A stretch of 64,000 bases of DNA from JAUWKC01 sp035529895 (GCA_035529895.1 DATKVV010000032.1:1-64000), one strand, 5' to 3'. Positions 45,463 to 54,852 are shown, numbered from the stretch's first letter. Numbers and translations are program-made. The notes: a model not told the origin generated them from the letters alone.

Positions 45463-46046
45463 ACTACGACTCCTCCGAAGAAATTTGCCGGGATTTAAAA
45501 CTTCCTCAATCCTCGCAGGCCCCACCTCATGAGACTTTCCACAGTGGGTGTGAATAGCTCACTTCTTTTGAATTGCGCTGCCTACTCCATCGCATGAGCA
45601 AACGCAAAAGCGATTATGCTCCCAGCGCGCAAAAAGTCAAGACAAAAAGCTCCCCGCGCACGGATTTTTTTGAGTGTTTGTTTTCGAAGACAGGACAAAG
45701 CGGTCGAAAAAGTTTAATCTCTGGCGCGCAAATCGAAGACCTGTCGCAGGTTGAACATTCTTTTGTGGTCTGGCGAGAAACGGCCGCTGCGTAGAATGCT
45801 GCCCCCAAAAAAAATTTCGCAAATGTGCAAATGATGTTCTTGAAGTATTCTCGCACTCACGCGAGCTTAAGCCAAACAGCAATAACGGACTATCCCGCAA
45901 GGCCTACCGAACCAAAACCAGCCGCTTTGCTGCAGGCCGAAGCTGTCACCTGCTCACAAGGCAGTGGATTTTTGCATCATCCCTGATAAAGCTGCGCGCG
46001 TGCAACTTACTATTGTATTGTTCTCAGCGATGATTCACCTTCCCGC
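45463..46046. other. Intergenic region, nothing identified
   Basis: About 580 bases with no supported gene on either strand. Short frames lack ribosome sites and have biased composition. It should contain the promoter for the minus-strand gene ending at 44338, but no clear hexamers are visible. Confidence 0.5.
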
Positions 46047-48104
46047 TCATTCGCATCCGAGGCTTGTCATTAGTTCCTCGATTTTGCTTGCCAGCTCGGC
46101 AGCCGCGTCTCCCGTCACGAAATCGGGCGGCTTGGGCATGCCGTCGGTCTTTGCGTAGACGGCAGACAACTGCCCGCAAGCTGCTCGAAATGACCCGCCG
46201 TCAATCAAAACCTGGACGGCCTCAATCATGTTCTTCAGCGCATTCATTCGGTTCTCGCCCGATTGCCCCGGCCCGTCTCCCACGAGGGTCCCCTCGGCAG
46301 CAGAATCATCAAAAAAATCAATCGTCTCAGCTATCTGTTCGGAAGGAGTAAGCTCGCCTGGTACGCCCGAGCCGTTCAATTGCACTTCCACGAGACCCTC
46401 GTCCGGGTCGTCGCTGAAAATCTCCAGCACAGCCAACCATAGCCCGGGGACGGACGGACTGTAGGTAACCTCAATGTCTATGACTGCGTCAGGTTCAACG
46501 ACAGCGGGCAACGGCGGACCCGCCGAAACGGAAAAATCATCGCTGCCCCCTGCCTGAAAAGTGATATCACTTAGAGTAAGGTTCCCGTTACCTACGTTGG
46601 AGACTGTAACCATCGCGGTCGCAGACGATCCCACTTCGACATCGCCGAAGCTGTAGTCGAGCGGCAGGACATCGATGTCGGGAGCGGCCTCGTCGCTGCC
46701 GATATCCACTCGGCCGGCGAACACGCGCTGCTGCCCGTCCATATCCACCTGGCCCTCATACAGGCCGCACGGGTCGCCCGCGTCAATGCACGGCGAAACC
46801 GCCAGCAAATGATAATCGCCTTCCACCCATACGGCATTCGCATCATCCGGCTCAACGACAATGTTCACGTCATTAACGTCGCCCCAGTAACCCGGCTCCG
46901 CAAAGAGCGGGTCGTCATCGATATTGCCGATACCGGGATATGCGGACGAGTCATTTGGCTCGGCGTCCTGAATGCAAGAGTAGTTGACATCGGCGACTCT
47001 ATTATAAATCTGGGACGACTCGACCATTCCGCTGCTGTCGGCGTTGCCCCAGACAATGCAGTTGGTCAGCCTCGGGCGACTAAAGTTATACATCCCGCCG
47101 CCGGTGCTGGATGCCGTGTTGCCTGTGAAGGTACAGTTGATAATCTCCGGCGTGCTGCTGCTCGTGCAGCTCACCGCACCGCCAAAGACAGCATTATTTC
47201 CGGTGAGCGTACTATTGCTGATTGTCGGATTGGCCGAACCGATGCAATAGATTCCTCCGCCGAAGAGCAGGCAGGCGTTGCCGCGTATTATGCAGTTTGT
47301 AATAACAGGACTGCTGCCGCTGCCGCACGCGACGCCTCCGCCAAATTGCGCAAAGTTATTCGCAATAACGCATTTACTGATTGTGGGGCTGCTTGCCGCG
47401 TTGCAGTAGATTGCCCCGCCGGGCGACGCCTGAAGGTAGCCATTGATGATGGTCAGACCGGCAATTACTGAATTGGGGTGTTCGCCGGTTTCAAAAATAA
47501 ACCCTCGATGCTGGTTGTTACGGCTGGCGTTACAGTCAATAATGGTGCCGCCGACGACAAGCGGGTCGTTGGGGTCGCTGCTGCGGACGGTGATGGCCTT
47601 GCCCGCGAACTTGATGTCACGGTTGCCGTCGCCGGTGTAAGTGCCGGCCGCGACAATTACCTCGCCGCCATCGCAAGCGCCGTCAATGCCTCGCTGGACC
47701 CTGCTGAAAGGATACACGGCGCTGCCGTTTTCAATCCCTGTCGTATTTGTTAAATCCACCTGAATTACATCGGGAGTTGTCACCGTAAACAGCACGCTGT
47801 TGCTTATGGCCCCATCATCCCGCTCGACCCGGACGGAAACCTCGCCGCTGACCTCCGGCACCCTGCAGAAAATTTCTGTCTCGCTCCAGGACACGATTGT
47901 ATCGCTCGGCGTACCACTAAAGAGTACGCTGTTAGGCGCAGCGCCGAAGCTGACGCCCTCTATTCTCATGTAGGTCCCCTGTGGTCCGCTGTCGGGTGTC
48001 ACTGCCGTTATGACCGCATCCGCCGCAAACACCGCGTTTGCAGACCAGCACGCAGGAATAAATAGAAAGAATATTGCCGCCGTTGTGAGCTTTTCTCTTC
48101 TCAT
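46047..48104 (-). CDS. Secreted IPT/TIG, parallel beta-helix and ASH-like domain protein
   Basis: A 685-residue secreted protein. ATG 48104 follows GGAGGG and starts a signal peptide (TTAAIFFLFIPACWSANAVFA). An IPT/TIG domain comes first (ITAVTPDSGPQGTYMRIEG). Then a right-handed beta-helix of about 250 residues has repeats such as SPTISKCVIANNFAQFGGG and SPVITNCIIRGNACLLFGGG. An ASH-like "choice-of-anchor" domain follows (SFGDVEVGSSATAMVTVSNV). The C-terminal 90 residues are helical and acidic (DFFDDSAAEGTLVGDGPGQ). It is probably a polysaccharide-associated surface protein; no lyase residues can be assigned. Confidence 0.78.
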   Translation of the reverse strand: MRREKLTTAAIFFLFIPACWSANAVFAADAVITAVTPDSGPQGTYMRIEGVSFGAAPNSVLFSGTPSDTIVSWSETEIFCRVPEVSGEVSVRVERDDGAISNSVLFTVTTPDVIQVDLTNTTGIENGSAVYPFSRVQRGIDGACDGGEVIVAAGTYTGDGNRDIKFAGKAITVRSSDPNDPLVVGGTIIDCNASRNNQHRGFIFETGEHPNSVIAGLTIINGYLQASPGGAIYCNAASSPTISKCVIANNFAQFGGGVACGSGSSPVITNCIIRGNACLLFGGGIYCIGSANPTISNSTLTGNNAVFGGAVSCTSSSTPEIINCTFTGNTASSTGGGMYNFSRPRLTNCIVWGNADSSGMVESSQIYNRVADVNYSCIQDAEPNDSSAYPGIGNIDDDPLFAEPGYWGDVNDVNIVVEPDDANAVWVEGDYHLLAVSPCIDAGDPCGLYEGQVDMDGQQRVFAGRVDIGSDEAAPDIDVLPLDYSFGDVEVGSSATAMVTVSNVGNGNLTLSDITFQAGGSDDFSVSAGPPLPAVVEPDAVIDIEVTYSPSVPGLWLAVLEIFSDDPDEGLVEVQLNGSGVPGELTPSEQIAETIDFFDDSAAEGTLVGDGPGQSGENRMNALKNMIEAVQVLIDGGSFRAACGQLSAVYAKTDGMPKPPDFVTGDAAAELASKIEELMTSLGCE

Positions 48105-48672
48105 TTCTATACCCTCCAGAAGGAAACGTTGATACTTATGGCACAGACAGCCTGAACTTGCGATCACCCACAGGGTCTGCCCGAACAGCCGTAAAGGCTT
48201 GCCGTTTTTTTATATCCCCAAAAAACAATGCGATTATACGTGTCCTGAACCGGCGGTCAAGAAATAAATTGCCTGATTGCGAATAAATCTGCTCAACGAA
48301 TAAACTGCTCCCGCCGACCCTCACCTAACGCAAAATGGTATTTGACAAACCTTGAGCACGCTGGAGTCAGTTCTTATAGCCGCCTCCCGCTGCCTGTTGC
48401 GCACCCATTCACGAAATATCCTCTCACACTGTTGGCCGGGACGGGTGCGAAAATTTTTCGATTTTTTAAGATTCTTTCCCGTTTTTTAATTGAGAACCGA
48501 GCCGGCGGGAGGTAAATTATAAGAGACAGTGATTAGCCGGTAAACCGGCAGCGGTTTTCAGGAGAGCTTACGAATGGGCGGCTCCATACCCAGGTACGGC
48601 TTCACGGGGGCTATGCGATACCCGTTCAAAAACAAAACACACTTATCTTACAATTATTTGGAGGTCAGAACC
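48105..48672. other. Divergent intergenic region
   Basis: About 570 bases between a minus-strand secreted protein gene and a plus-strand lipoprotein gene. T-rich stretches around 48450-48490 and an AT-rich TAAATTATAAG near 48513 are possible promoter parts. No RNA or protein gene is evident. Confidence 0.45.
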
Positions 48673-48819
48673 ATGCTTAACAAAATTCCCATGTTGTTCC
48701 TGCTCTGGCTCGCTTTCTGGCTCCTGGGCTGCCCGGAGCCCTATATGGTGAGGTTCGAACACGTGTGGAACCAGGCAAACTCTACGCTTTATGGCACGCC
48801 AATCAGGTTCTACAAGTAG
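48673..48819 (+). CDS. Small lipoprotein
   Basis: A 48-residue frame with GGAGG before ATG 48673. The N-terminus LNKIPMLFLLWLAFWLLGC ends in a lipobox-like LLGC, so the mature peptide would be a 29-residue lipopeptide anchored by Cys20. It lies 17 nt before the next gene and is probably co-transcribed. Family not recognised. Confidence 0.6.
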   Translation: MLNKIPMLFLLWLAFWLLGCPEPYMVRFEHVWNQANSTLYGTPIRFYK

Positions 48820-48836
48820 ATGTTGGGAGATAGGTC

Positions 48837-49640
48837 ATGAGAGTTGAATCGGCGAGACGTAAAGTGGTTTTGGGCTTAGTCGCTTTCGTTGTACTTGGGC
48901 CATGGTTGCCATGCAGGGCCGCGACTAACAGGGCAGATGTGGAAGCTGAGTTCAACAAAAGAAGGAAAGCATGGGGTGACTTTGTAGTCAAAAACACGTG
49001 GCTATCAGATCTTACAGGGAACGAACATTACCGCGCGATAATTGACTTGGGGTTACCTGTTGTGCCGCTATTGGCGAAAGAAGTCACAGAAGGTAAGTGG
49101 CCCTTCGGCGACGCGATGGCTGCGATTACCAAGAAGCGATTCGAAGAGTACGAGCAGCCGCCGGGGTATGTAGGCGGCTGCAAAGCACAGGCGGAACTGT
49201 TGGCTGAGTGGTGGCCGAGGGCGCGCGAGCATACTCGCTTGAAATTCGAGAGACTGTACTCAGAATGGAAATCCTTGGGCTCTGAAGGCAAGACAGAGGA
49301 GGCGAACAAGAAGTTAAAAGCGATTAGGGGCCTCGGCGTGGCCGCATTCCCCTGTCTGTTGGAGAAGATCGAAGCTGGAGATAAGGCTCTTGTCCCGGTG
49401 TTCTCCTATTTGACAGGCGGCCGGGTAGCAATAGACGCCAGCGCGGCGGAATGCCTGGCGTGGTGGCAAAAGAACCAGCAAGACTGGAATCTTGCGTTCG
49501 AAGACTGGAATGTTGCGTTCCCCCAGAGCAAATCAACGTACAGATGGTTGATGTGGCCGGGAATCGCTCTGGTGGTGGCTGTTTCTACCTTGATTTTCTA
49601 TTTGAAGGCCAGGGACAAGGCCATTCGGCCCTCGCAGTAA
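48837..49640 (+). CDS. Membrane-anchored protein of unknown function
   Basis: A 267-residue protein with an N-terminal signal or helix (VVLGLVAFVVLGPWLPCRA), a mostly helical extracytoplasmic region with Trp-rich segments (LLAEWWPRAREH, CLAWWQKNQQDW) and a C-terminal helix (LMWPGIALVVAVSTLIFYL). HEAT-like short helices (IDLGLPVVPLLAKEV, IRGLGVAAFPCLLEKI) suggest a repeat fold. Not recognised. It overlaps no neighbour and follows the small lipoprotein. Confidence 0.6.
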   Translation: MRVESARRKVVLGLVAFVVLGPWLPCRAATNRADVEAEFNKRRKAWGDFVVKNTWLSDLTGNEHYRAIIDLGLPVVPLLAKEVTEGKWPFGDAMAAITKKRFEEYEQPPGYVGGCKAQAELLAEWWPRAREHTRLKFERLYSEWKSLGSEGKTEEANKKLKAIRGLGVAAFPCLLEKIEAGDKALVPVFSYLTGGRVAIDASAAECLAWWQKNQQDWNLAFEDWNVAFPQSKSTYRWLMWPGIALVVAVSTLIFYLKARDKAIRPSQ

Positions 49641-49651
49641 CCGCAAAGCAG

Positions 49652-49706
49652 GACGCAAACCTAAGAAAAAGGTATGAACGAAAATAAGTATGGTGTCCGT
49701 AGATTT
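49652..49706 (+). repeat. 3' end of a RAYT-like transposase gene, solitary copy A
   Basis: This segment encodes RKPKKKV-stop in one frame, the usual basic end of REP-associated tyrosine transposases. About 55 bases are nearly identical to 51479-51533 at the end of the RAYT relic downstream. The two copies bracket the gene at 49720-51042, which suggests insertion or recombination between RAYT copies. Confidence 0.65.
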
Positions 49707-49719
49707 AAGGGCTATCAAA

Positions 49720-51042
49720 ATGAATAGGTCAATGGTTTCAGTTAAGTCAGTAATTTTGCTTGTGCTCTCTATACTAGGCTTCTCAGCTCTTTACCGTAGA
49801 GTTGTGCGCCCTCCTAGTAGGACTATGATGGCAAATATTCCTTTTAGAGGTACCGCATCCGGTGGAACGCTTGTTTTTGGTGATATGCGTGCCCGAAATG
49901 CGTTTTTTGTCTCGATTGACACATTGGCCGGTGAGTCTGCAGAAGCAGTCGTCTATAAACTGGCCGAGGCAGTCAACTCTTCTGACATACTGTTTGAATG
50001 GAGCCGAGATCGCGGACAGACAGACCCCGATAAAATTGCGGCTCGTACAGCCAAGATGGCAAAAGGTAATACCCTCCGTATCGCAGGCGCTCCTCAAATG
50101 TACTTTCTTGCGGGAACGGAAACGGGGTTGGGGATTCCGGAGCCTCCTTTATCTTTGAGTTGCACTTACAATAAGAAGGATGATAAAATTGCCCTTGACT
50201 GGATAAATCCATCCGGAGATTATGACCGTATTATAGTCACATTGCGCTGGAACAAAAACGATTCTGGCCGTAGGAGAATGATAGATGGAAGTACGAGAAT
50301 CATAGATGGAAGTCCATCTCGTTTTGAGCTTGGTAGAGAAAAAGTGGCTTATGATATTAACGATTTGGATGTATGGATGGTCGGCTTTCGTAATGGTACC
50401 CCATCAAGTGTAGCAGCAATCCGCTTATTTGGTAATGCCCAGGAAGAGCTTTTTGGGTTTCCATTTACCAGCGGAGTAGCACCGAACTGGAAGGCATGGT
50501 CTGTGGGAAAAGCAATCGAAAAAGGACAATTCGTCAGCCGTCAGCGCAAGGGATTAACAGCCAATGAAGGAATTCGTTATAATTCTGTCGAAGAGCCTGA
50601 AAAAAAACCCTTCCAGCAGGTATTAAAGACTCCGGCAGGAGGAGGCACGGTCGGTATTTGGAGGAAGTTTTTGGGTTTGGCTCCTGGCCATAAGTATAAG
50701 CTGACAGCACGTTTGAATACATTCGAAATGGACGCAAACGATGGCGACTGGACGTTTTCGTTACATCTGACCCCCAATGGCGCAGATGGCAAAAATCTGA
50801 CGACGAATCAATTTGCCGGGTTAGAACCTCTTCCAGATGGTAGTAGTGGTTTGGAGGCAGGTCGGATAGCAATATATGGCCCTGGGATTACAACAAAAGG
50901 AAACTATGTAGAGCATTCGGCTGATGTTACATTGCCAGAAGGGACTGAGGCTATAACAGTTTGGCTCAGACATAGTAGTAATTCAGCGAGTGCTGGAGTC
51001 GGTTTTGACTGGATAAGACTCGAAGATATATCCGCACAGTAG
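49720..51042 (+). CDS. Membrane-anchored beta-rich protein of unknown function
   Basis: A 440-residue protein; AAGGG precedes ATG 49720 by eight bases. It has an N-terminal helix (VKSVILLVLSILGFSALY) and a middle fibronectin-like part (PLSLSCTYNKKDDKIALDW). The C-terminal carbohydrate-binding-like sandwich contains GHKYKLTARLNTFEMDANDG and ends GVGFDWIRLEDISAQ. It is flanked by two RAYT 3' ends. It is visibly richer in A and T than the genes before 49 kb. Function unknown. Confidence 0.6.
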   Translation: MNRSMVSVKSVILLVLSILGFSALYRRVVRPPSRTMMANIPFRGTASGGTLVFGDMRARNAFFVSIDTLAGESAEAVVYKLAEAVNSSDILFEWSRDRGQTDPDKIAARTAKMAKGNTLRIAGAPQMYFLAGTETGLGIPEPPLSLSCTYNKKDDKIALDWINPSGDYDRIIVTLRWNKNDSGRRRMIDGSTRIIDGSPSRFELGREKVAYDINDLDVWMVGFRNGTPSSVAAIRLFGNAQEELFGFPFTSGVAPNWKAWSVGKAIEKGQFVSRQRKGLTANEGIRYNSVEEPEKKPFQQVLKTPAGGGTVGIWRKFLGLAPGHKYKLTARLNTFEMDANDGDWTFSLHLTPNGADGKNLTTNQFAGLEPLPDGSSGLEAGRIAIYGPGITTKGNYVEHSADVTLPEGTEAITVWLRHSSNSASAGVGFDWIRLEDISAQ

Positions 51043-51132
51043 GGTGTCGTTAAAAAAGGGTTAACAATTGTAAATTTGGGGACAGCATACCAATTTTTTG
51101 CCAGGGTGTTGAATTTGCTGTGGTATTTCCTT

Positions 51133-51504
51133 ATGGCAAGACTTGCACGAGTAGCAGTTCCGGGATATCCGCATCACATTACGCAGCGTGGTAATCGTCG
51201 CCAACAGACTTTTTTCTGTGACGAGGACTGTGAGGCATATATTGCTCTTATACAGTAGCACGGCTGCCTATCTTTCCGGCAAGGATGATCCGTTGGTAAA
51301 GACTTGCGGTTTGCACAAGATAGTAGATGACTGCCCGCAGTTTTTTAGAGAGGCTGTGGATTCTACATAGGCCGAAAAACTGCGCAGGCACGGGGAAACC
51401 GGCAGGCCTCTTGGCAGTCCTGATTTTGTGGTGAAATTGGAAAGGATTTCGGATAGAATGTTGCTTCCTAAAGAGGCAGACGCAAACCTAAGAAAAAGGT
51501 ATGA
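51133..51504 (+). pseudogene. REP-associated tyrosine transposase (RAYT), internally deleted
   Basis: ATG 51133 opens MARLARVAVPGYPHHITQRG, NRRQQTFFCDEDCEAYI, the family's N-terminus with the HxT motif. After TAG at 51256-51258 the family resumes in other frames: AYLSGKDDPLVK and LRRHGETGRPLGSPDFVVKL, ending RKPKKKV-stop. The centre with the catalytic Tyr is deleted, and stops or frameshifts break the rest. It is a dead copy. Confidence 0.8.
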
Positions 51505-51640
51505 ACGGAAATAAATATGATGTCCCCAGATTTGGATTATTACGATGCGGTAAACGCCGCTTCTCAAAGCAGATGGGGAATAGACTTTTTGACTTTGGTT
51601 ATAGTCCATGAAAAACCATAATAAAAGCAAGAGTAAGGTT

Positions 51641-52873
51641 ATGAAAACATCTCTTTCCCGGCTTGTTTTTGTGGTGTTTTTTCTCATAATATGCCCACAA
51701 TCGGTGGCGAGTAGTAGTTTAATACAGAGAGACAATTTTCTAGTTGATTGCTCTGACAGTACTGGGAAAATTGTAAATGTCCTTTGCAATGATGACAATA
51801 TCTGGTCCTCCATAGCGCTCGATGACGCAGAGTTTTTCGAGTGTGTTCCTGAAGGATATTTTATCTACAAAAATGTAGAAGGTGAATGGTACACGGGGAA
51901 TATAAAATCTCCCGAGACAAAATTAAAAATCAATACTTCTCTTATTCCTCAAAATGTTATATATGCTGCTGTTTCCCATAATGGAAAGAGAATTATATGG
52001 GTAACACACAAGGAAAATCAAAGCAGTTTGATCCTGACAGAAATACCAAGCGGCAAATCGAATTCTCTTGTTTCAAAACAAGGCTATATCTGCGTACCTT
52101 CATGGTCACCTGATAACTTGCATATTGCTTATTATTATGGCCCTTCTAATGCAATCTCGCAAGATGGCTATTCTCTGATGATAATAGAAGCTGAGGAAAC
52201 TGGCCCAAAAGAAAAACAGGCAGCTCCACCATCACTCTGGACTAAACTAAGCCCAAGCAGAACAAGTCCTCCTCGATGGTCTCCAGATGGATCTATGATT
52301 CTTTTTGAAGGACGATACGACGACAATAAACCTTTTACTATTAAATGCCTTGTTGGCATTGACGGCGAGAATTTGAGAAAGACAGTAGGCGACTCTTGGA
52401 GTCAGGATAGTAAATATCTATTCACGGTCCATACAACAGACACTTCAGTTGTCGAGCACCAACTCCGCTTTGGTAGCGTTCCCGTAACCTCAAAAGAGAT
52501 GAAAGTGGATGTTTGGCAACACTCTTTACCCAAAGAAAGTTTAAATTTGAGTTGGTCTGATGATGGTCATCATATCGTGTTTTCAACATTCGATAACAAT
52601 TGCTACATTATGGAAACAAAAACAGGTAGGCAAAGAAAATTCTTTCAAAGTGATGGTCCCTGTAAGTTTTACTGGTTGTCACAACCGTCCAGTTCAGTTA
52701 ATAACCTTCTGGGTTGGTCATTTTTTGTGTTAATTGGTCTTGTTGTATTAGTCGTCGGGCTTCTTATAATCGGATGTCTGAAATTGCGCAAGGGTCTGTC
52801 TGGAAGGGATCTGGGCAAGCGACCTCTGGTTGCCGGGAACGGGGGTCATGCCGGTGACGATAAAGGTTTATGA
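51641..52873 (+). CDS. TolB/PD40-like beta-propeller membrane protein
   Basis: A 410-residue protein with a signal peptide (SRLVFVVFFLIICPQSVAS). Propeller blades are marked by PSWSPDNLHIAYYYG, PPRWSPDGSMILFEG, DSWSQDSKYLFTV and LSWSDDGHHIVFSTF. A membrane helix lies near the end (FFVLIGLVVLVVGLLIIG). The last 25 residues seem out of frame: shifting one base gives GIWASDLWLPGTGVMPVTIK and VYDK, which matches a relic at 53530-53675. The original C-terminus has probably been altered by a frameshift or replacement. The start is uncertain; ATG 51608 is possible. Confidence 0.65.
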   Translation: MKTSLSRLVFVVFFLIICPQSVASSSLIQRDNFLVDCSDSTGKIVNVLCNDDNIWSSIALDDAEFFECVPEGYFIYKNVEGEWYTGNIKSPETKLKINTSLIPQNVIYAAVSHNGKRIIWVTHKENQSSLILTEIPSGKSNSLVSKQGYICVPSWSPDNLHIAYYYGPSNAISQDGYSLMIIEAEETGPKEKQAAPPSLWTKLSPSRTSPPRWSPDGSMILFEGRYDDNKPFTIKCLVGIDGENLRKTVGDSWSQDSKYLFTVHTTDTSVVEHQLRFGSVPVTSKEMKVDVWQHSLPKESLNLSWSDDGHHIVFSTFDNNCYIMETKTGRQRKFFQSDGPCKFYWLSQPSSSVNNLLGWSFFVLIGLVVLVVGLLIIGCLKLRKGLSGRDLGKRPLVAGNGGHAGDDKGL

Positions 52874-52912
52874 TAAGCAATAAGCAGTTGATTTGCATAG
52901 CAGGAACGTACG

Positions 52913-53509
52913 ATGATTTACAGACATAAAACGGCCAGGTATGTGTATGTGAAAAGATTATTCTTGGTTTTAATTGCCGTTTTTTTCCTTCCTATTTGTA
53001 TCTTGTTTTTGTATCTTGGAATCTCCAAGCTAAAGTCGGGTAGAACGAGTGTGCCACCTGAAATTGTACGTGCGAGTAAGGAATTTAAAGCCCAAGCAGG
53101 TTATCGTGTAACTCAGGCAAAAACACTATTGCCTTATTTGAAGGTTGGGATGTCTAAAGAACAGATTCGGGCTCTGCTCGGTGAACCTGACTCAAAAGCA
53201 GAGTCTGAATATTATGCTGGCATGAGTTATATCGTTGGCTGGTCGAATATGCTCACCGTCTTCTTGGATGAAAACGAAAACGTCATACATGTGGAATCTA
53301 TGTGGACGGAATACGCGAGCCCCATTGAAAGAGTCTGGCCTTTGCTGCGTCCCGGCATGTCAAAGCAGTACATCGCAAGCAGACTTGGTGGGCCGCAAAA
53401 AAAACTGAAAGATGGGAAAGAATGGCAATATCAATATAGAGACAATCCGGTCGTATTTACAATTAGTTTTGATGTGAATGATAAAGTTGTAAAGCTTGAA
53501 AGAAACTGA
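52913..53509 (+). CDS. BamE/SmpA-like lipid-anchored or membrane protein, two repeats
   Basis: A 198-residue protein with an N-terminal helix (LFLVLIAVFFLPICILFLYL). It has two SmpA/OmlA/BamE-like repeats: PYLKVGMSKEQIRALLGEPD and PLLRPGMSKQYIASRLGGPQ. The second half of each repeat is the expected beta hairpin. The first repeat is homologous to the single repeat of the next gene. Together with the sequence just upstream it forms one unit of a tandem duplication. Role in envelope assembly is possible but unproven. Confidence 0.7.
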   Translation: MIYRHKTARYVYVKRLFLVLIAVFFLPICILFLYLGISKLKSGRTSVPPEIVRASKEFKAQAGYRVTQAKTLLPYLKVGMSKEQIRALLGEPDSKAESEYYAGMSYIVGWSNMLTVFLDENENVIHVESMWTEYASPIERVWPLLRPGMSKQYIASRLGGPQKKLKDGKEWQYQYRDNPVVFTISFDVNDKVVKLERN

Positions 53510-53520
53510 AACACAAACTT

Positions 53521-53675
53521 AATGTGAAAAAAATGAGCCGCTATCGTATCCAGGGGCTCCGGCCAACCAGTCCTGGAAATGGGCTACATCGACAGCGGGT
53601 GACTGGGCAAATGACCTCTGGCTACTAGGATGGGGTATTATGCCTGTGACAATAATGGTTTATGATAAGCCGTAA
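53521..53675 (+). pseudogene. Relic of a gene tail duplicated from 52797-52883
   Basis: The frame reads PLSYPGAPANQSWKWATST, GDWANDLWLLGWGIMPVTIM, VYDKP-stop, with a stop just upstream and no start. It matches GIWASDLWLPGTGVMPVTIK, VYDKQ-stop at 52804-52883. Both copies are followed by a BamE-like gene, so the repeating unit is tail plus BamE-like gene. Confidence 0.65.
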
Positions 53676-53712
53676 CATTGCTGCATATTGAAATATTGCA
53701 TGAGGTGTGCAA

Positions 53713-54114
53713 ATGAATAAGCTCCATTTGAGTATTATTGGAGTAATAATTATTCTTGGGATAATTGGGCTCATTGCCTTGTTGATTAGGGATAATAAAC
53801 CAGAGTCAGCAACAGAAATTGCCAAAGCGAGCGCAGAGTTCAAGGCAGACCAGTATTTTCGCTATGAACCTGCGAAGAAGCTCGCACCACGCCTCAAAAT
53901 TGGTATGACGGCACAGGACGTGGAGGCATTACTTGGCAAACCCAACAAGAAATCCAATAACGATTTGCTTTGGTACTATACGCTGGGTTACTCACAGTTC
54001 ATAAGCGTTCACTTTGATTCTAACGGTGTCGTACAGAAGTTTGGTGGAGCTCATGCTCACCTTCAAAGTGAAGAAACCGGCGGAAAACGCGAGCATCAGA
54101 CGGATACCCAATGA
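53713..54114 (+). CDS. BamE/SmpA-like membrane protein, one repeat
   Basis: A 133-residue protein with an N-terminal helix (SIIGVIIILGIIGLIALLI) and one BamE-like repeat (PRLKIGMTAQDVEALLGKPN, then YYTLGYSQFISVHFDSNG). The segment KASAEFKADQYFRYEPAKKL aligns with RASKEFKAQAGYRVTQAKTL of the preceding paralogue. It lost or never had the second repeat. It ends with a polar His/Glu-rich tail. Confidence 0.68.
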   Translation: MNKLHLSIIGVIIILGIIGLIALLIRDNKPESATEIAKASAEFKADQYFRYEPAKKLAPRLKIGMTAQDVEALLGKPNKKSNNDLLWYYTLGYSQFISVHFDSNGVVQKFGGAHAHLQSEETGGKREHQTDTQ

Positions 54115-54214
54115 CACCAAATCCGCTTTGGGAAGCGCCTTGATTTAATGCAGGCCTCAACAAAAAGGTTTATCTGTGTATGAAAAGATCAAATCTGTGA
54201 AGTCAAATCTCGGG

Positions 54215-54284
54215 ACAGCATACTAATTGTTTTAGAGGGTGTTGAATTTGTTGTAGTATTTCGTTATGGCAAGACTTGCGCGGG
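54215..54284 (+). repeat. 5' end of a RAYT-like transposase gene, solitary copy
   Basis: Bases match the leader and start of the RAYT relic at 51070-51150 (GGGACAGCATAC, GTGTTGAATTTG, then ATGGCAAGACTTGC). After MARLAR the sequence diverges at once. With copy A (49652) and the relic at 51133 it shows at least three RAYT insertions in 5 kb. Confidence 0.65.
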
Positions 54285-54435
54285 CCAAGGCGTGGGCTAA
54301 GCGCGAAGGCATAGAAAGTAGCCCTGCTTCTTTGCATCGCCCGTATGGCGCTAAAGAGAACCGGCCCCTCCCCTCCTTGACAGGCCGGAGCATTGTGTGA
54401 TGATTTGGACTTGTGCTGCCTCCGATATCGTCGGT

Positions 54436-54519
54436 TCAGAGTAATCCGCAGCCCAGACAGGTCAATATCAACGCCGAAACCGCGATTATGTTGATGTATA
54501 CGTAGTACAAATCTCTCAT
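54436..54519 (-). CDS. Putative 27-residue membrane peptide
   Basis: On the minus strand a consensus promoter is followed by GGGGGGATAAGAA and ATG 54519. The peptide is MRDLYYVYINIIAVSALILT and CLGCGLL, one hydrophobic helix with two cysteines near its end. TGA closes it; the bases after the stop show no protein-like frame, so I do not propose Sec here. The transcript could equally be a small RNA. Confidence 0.4.
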   Translation of the reverse strand: MRDLYYVYINIIAVSALILTCLGCGLL

Positions 54520-54546
54520 TTCTTATCCCCCCATTTAATTTAACGT

Positions 54547-54575
54547 ATTATATAACTTCCGCCCTCCAAAGTCAA
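54547..54575 (-). promoter_or_regulatory. Consensus sigma-70-type promoter
   Basis: The minus strand reads TTGACT, 17 bases, TATAAT. It is the best promoter match I found in the window. It points at the short peptide frame 28 bases downstream and away from the aldo/keto reductase gene. Confidence 0.7.
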
Positions 54576-54852
54576 GCAAATTGTCCGCTTAATCCCAGAT
54601 ACGCAAACGTTTTACGCAAGGACCGGGAATATCACGCCTCGCTCTCGCAAAAGACCAACATTCTTGGCCCCTCGAACAAATATTTTTTATCGCCTCACCC
54701 TTCAACGCCGGCCAAAAATTTGACTCCCGCCCCGCTTTCCGCTATTATGCTCTTGAAAGACTTTGGCGGCATGGCCCGGCAGAGGCGACGTTGATTATGC
54801 CTCCGGGACCCTGCTGCCGCGGGGCTGCAGCCTTATTAGTAGGAGAACCCGA

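Noticed and set aside
54351..54438. Possible Sec at the TGA of the 27-residue peptide
   Set aside because: The continuing frame has no protein-like character and I see no matching hairpin with a YGG loop.
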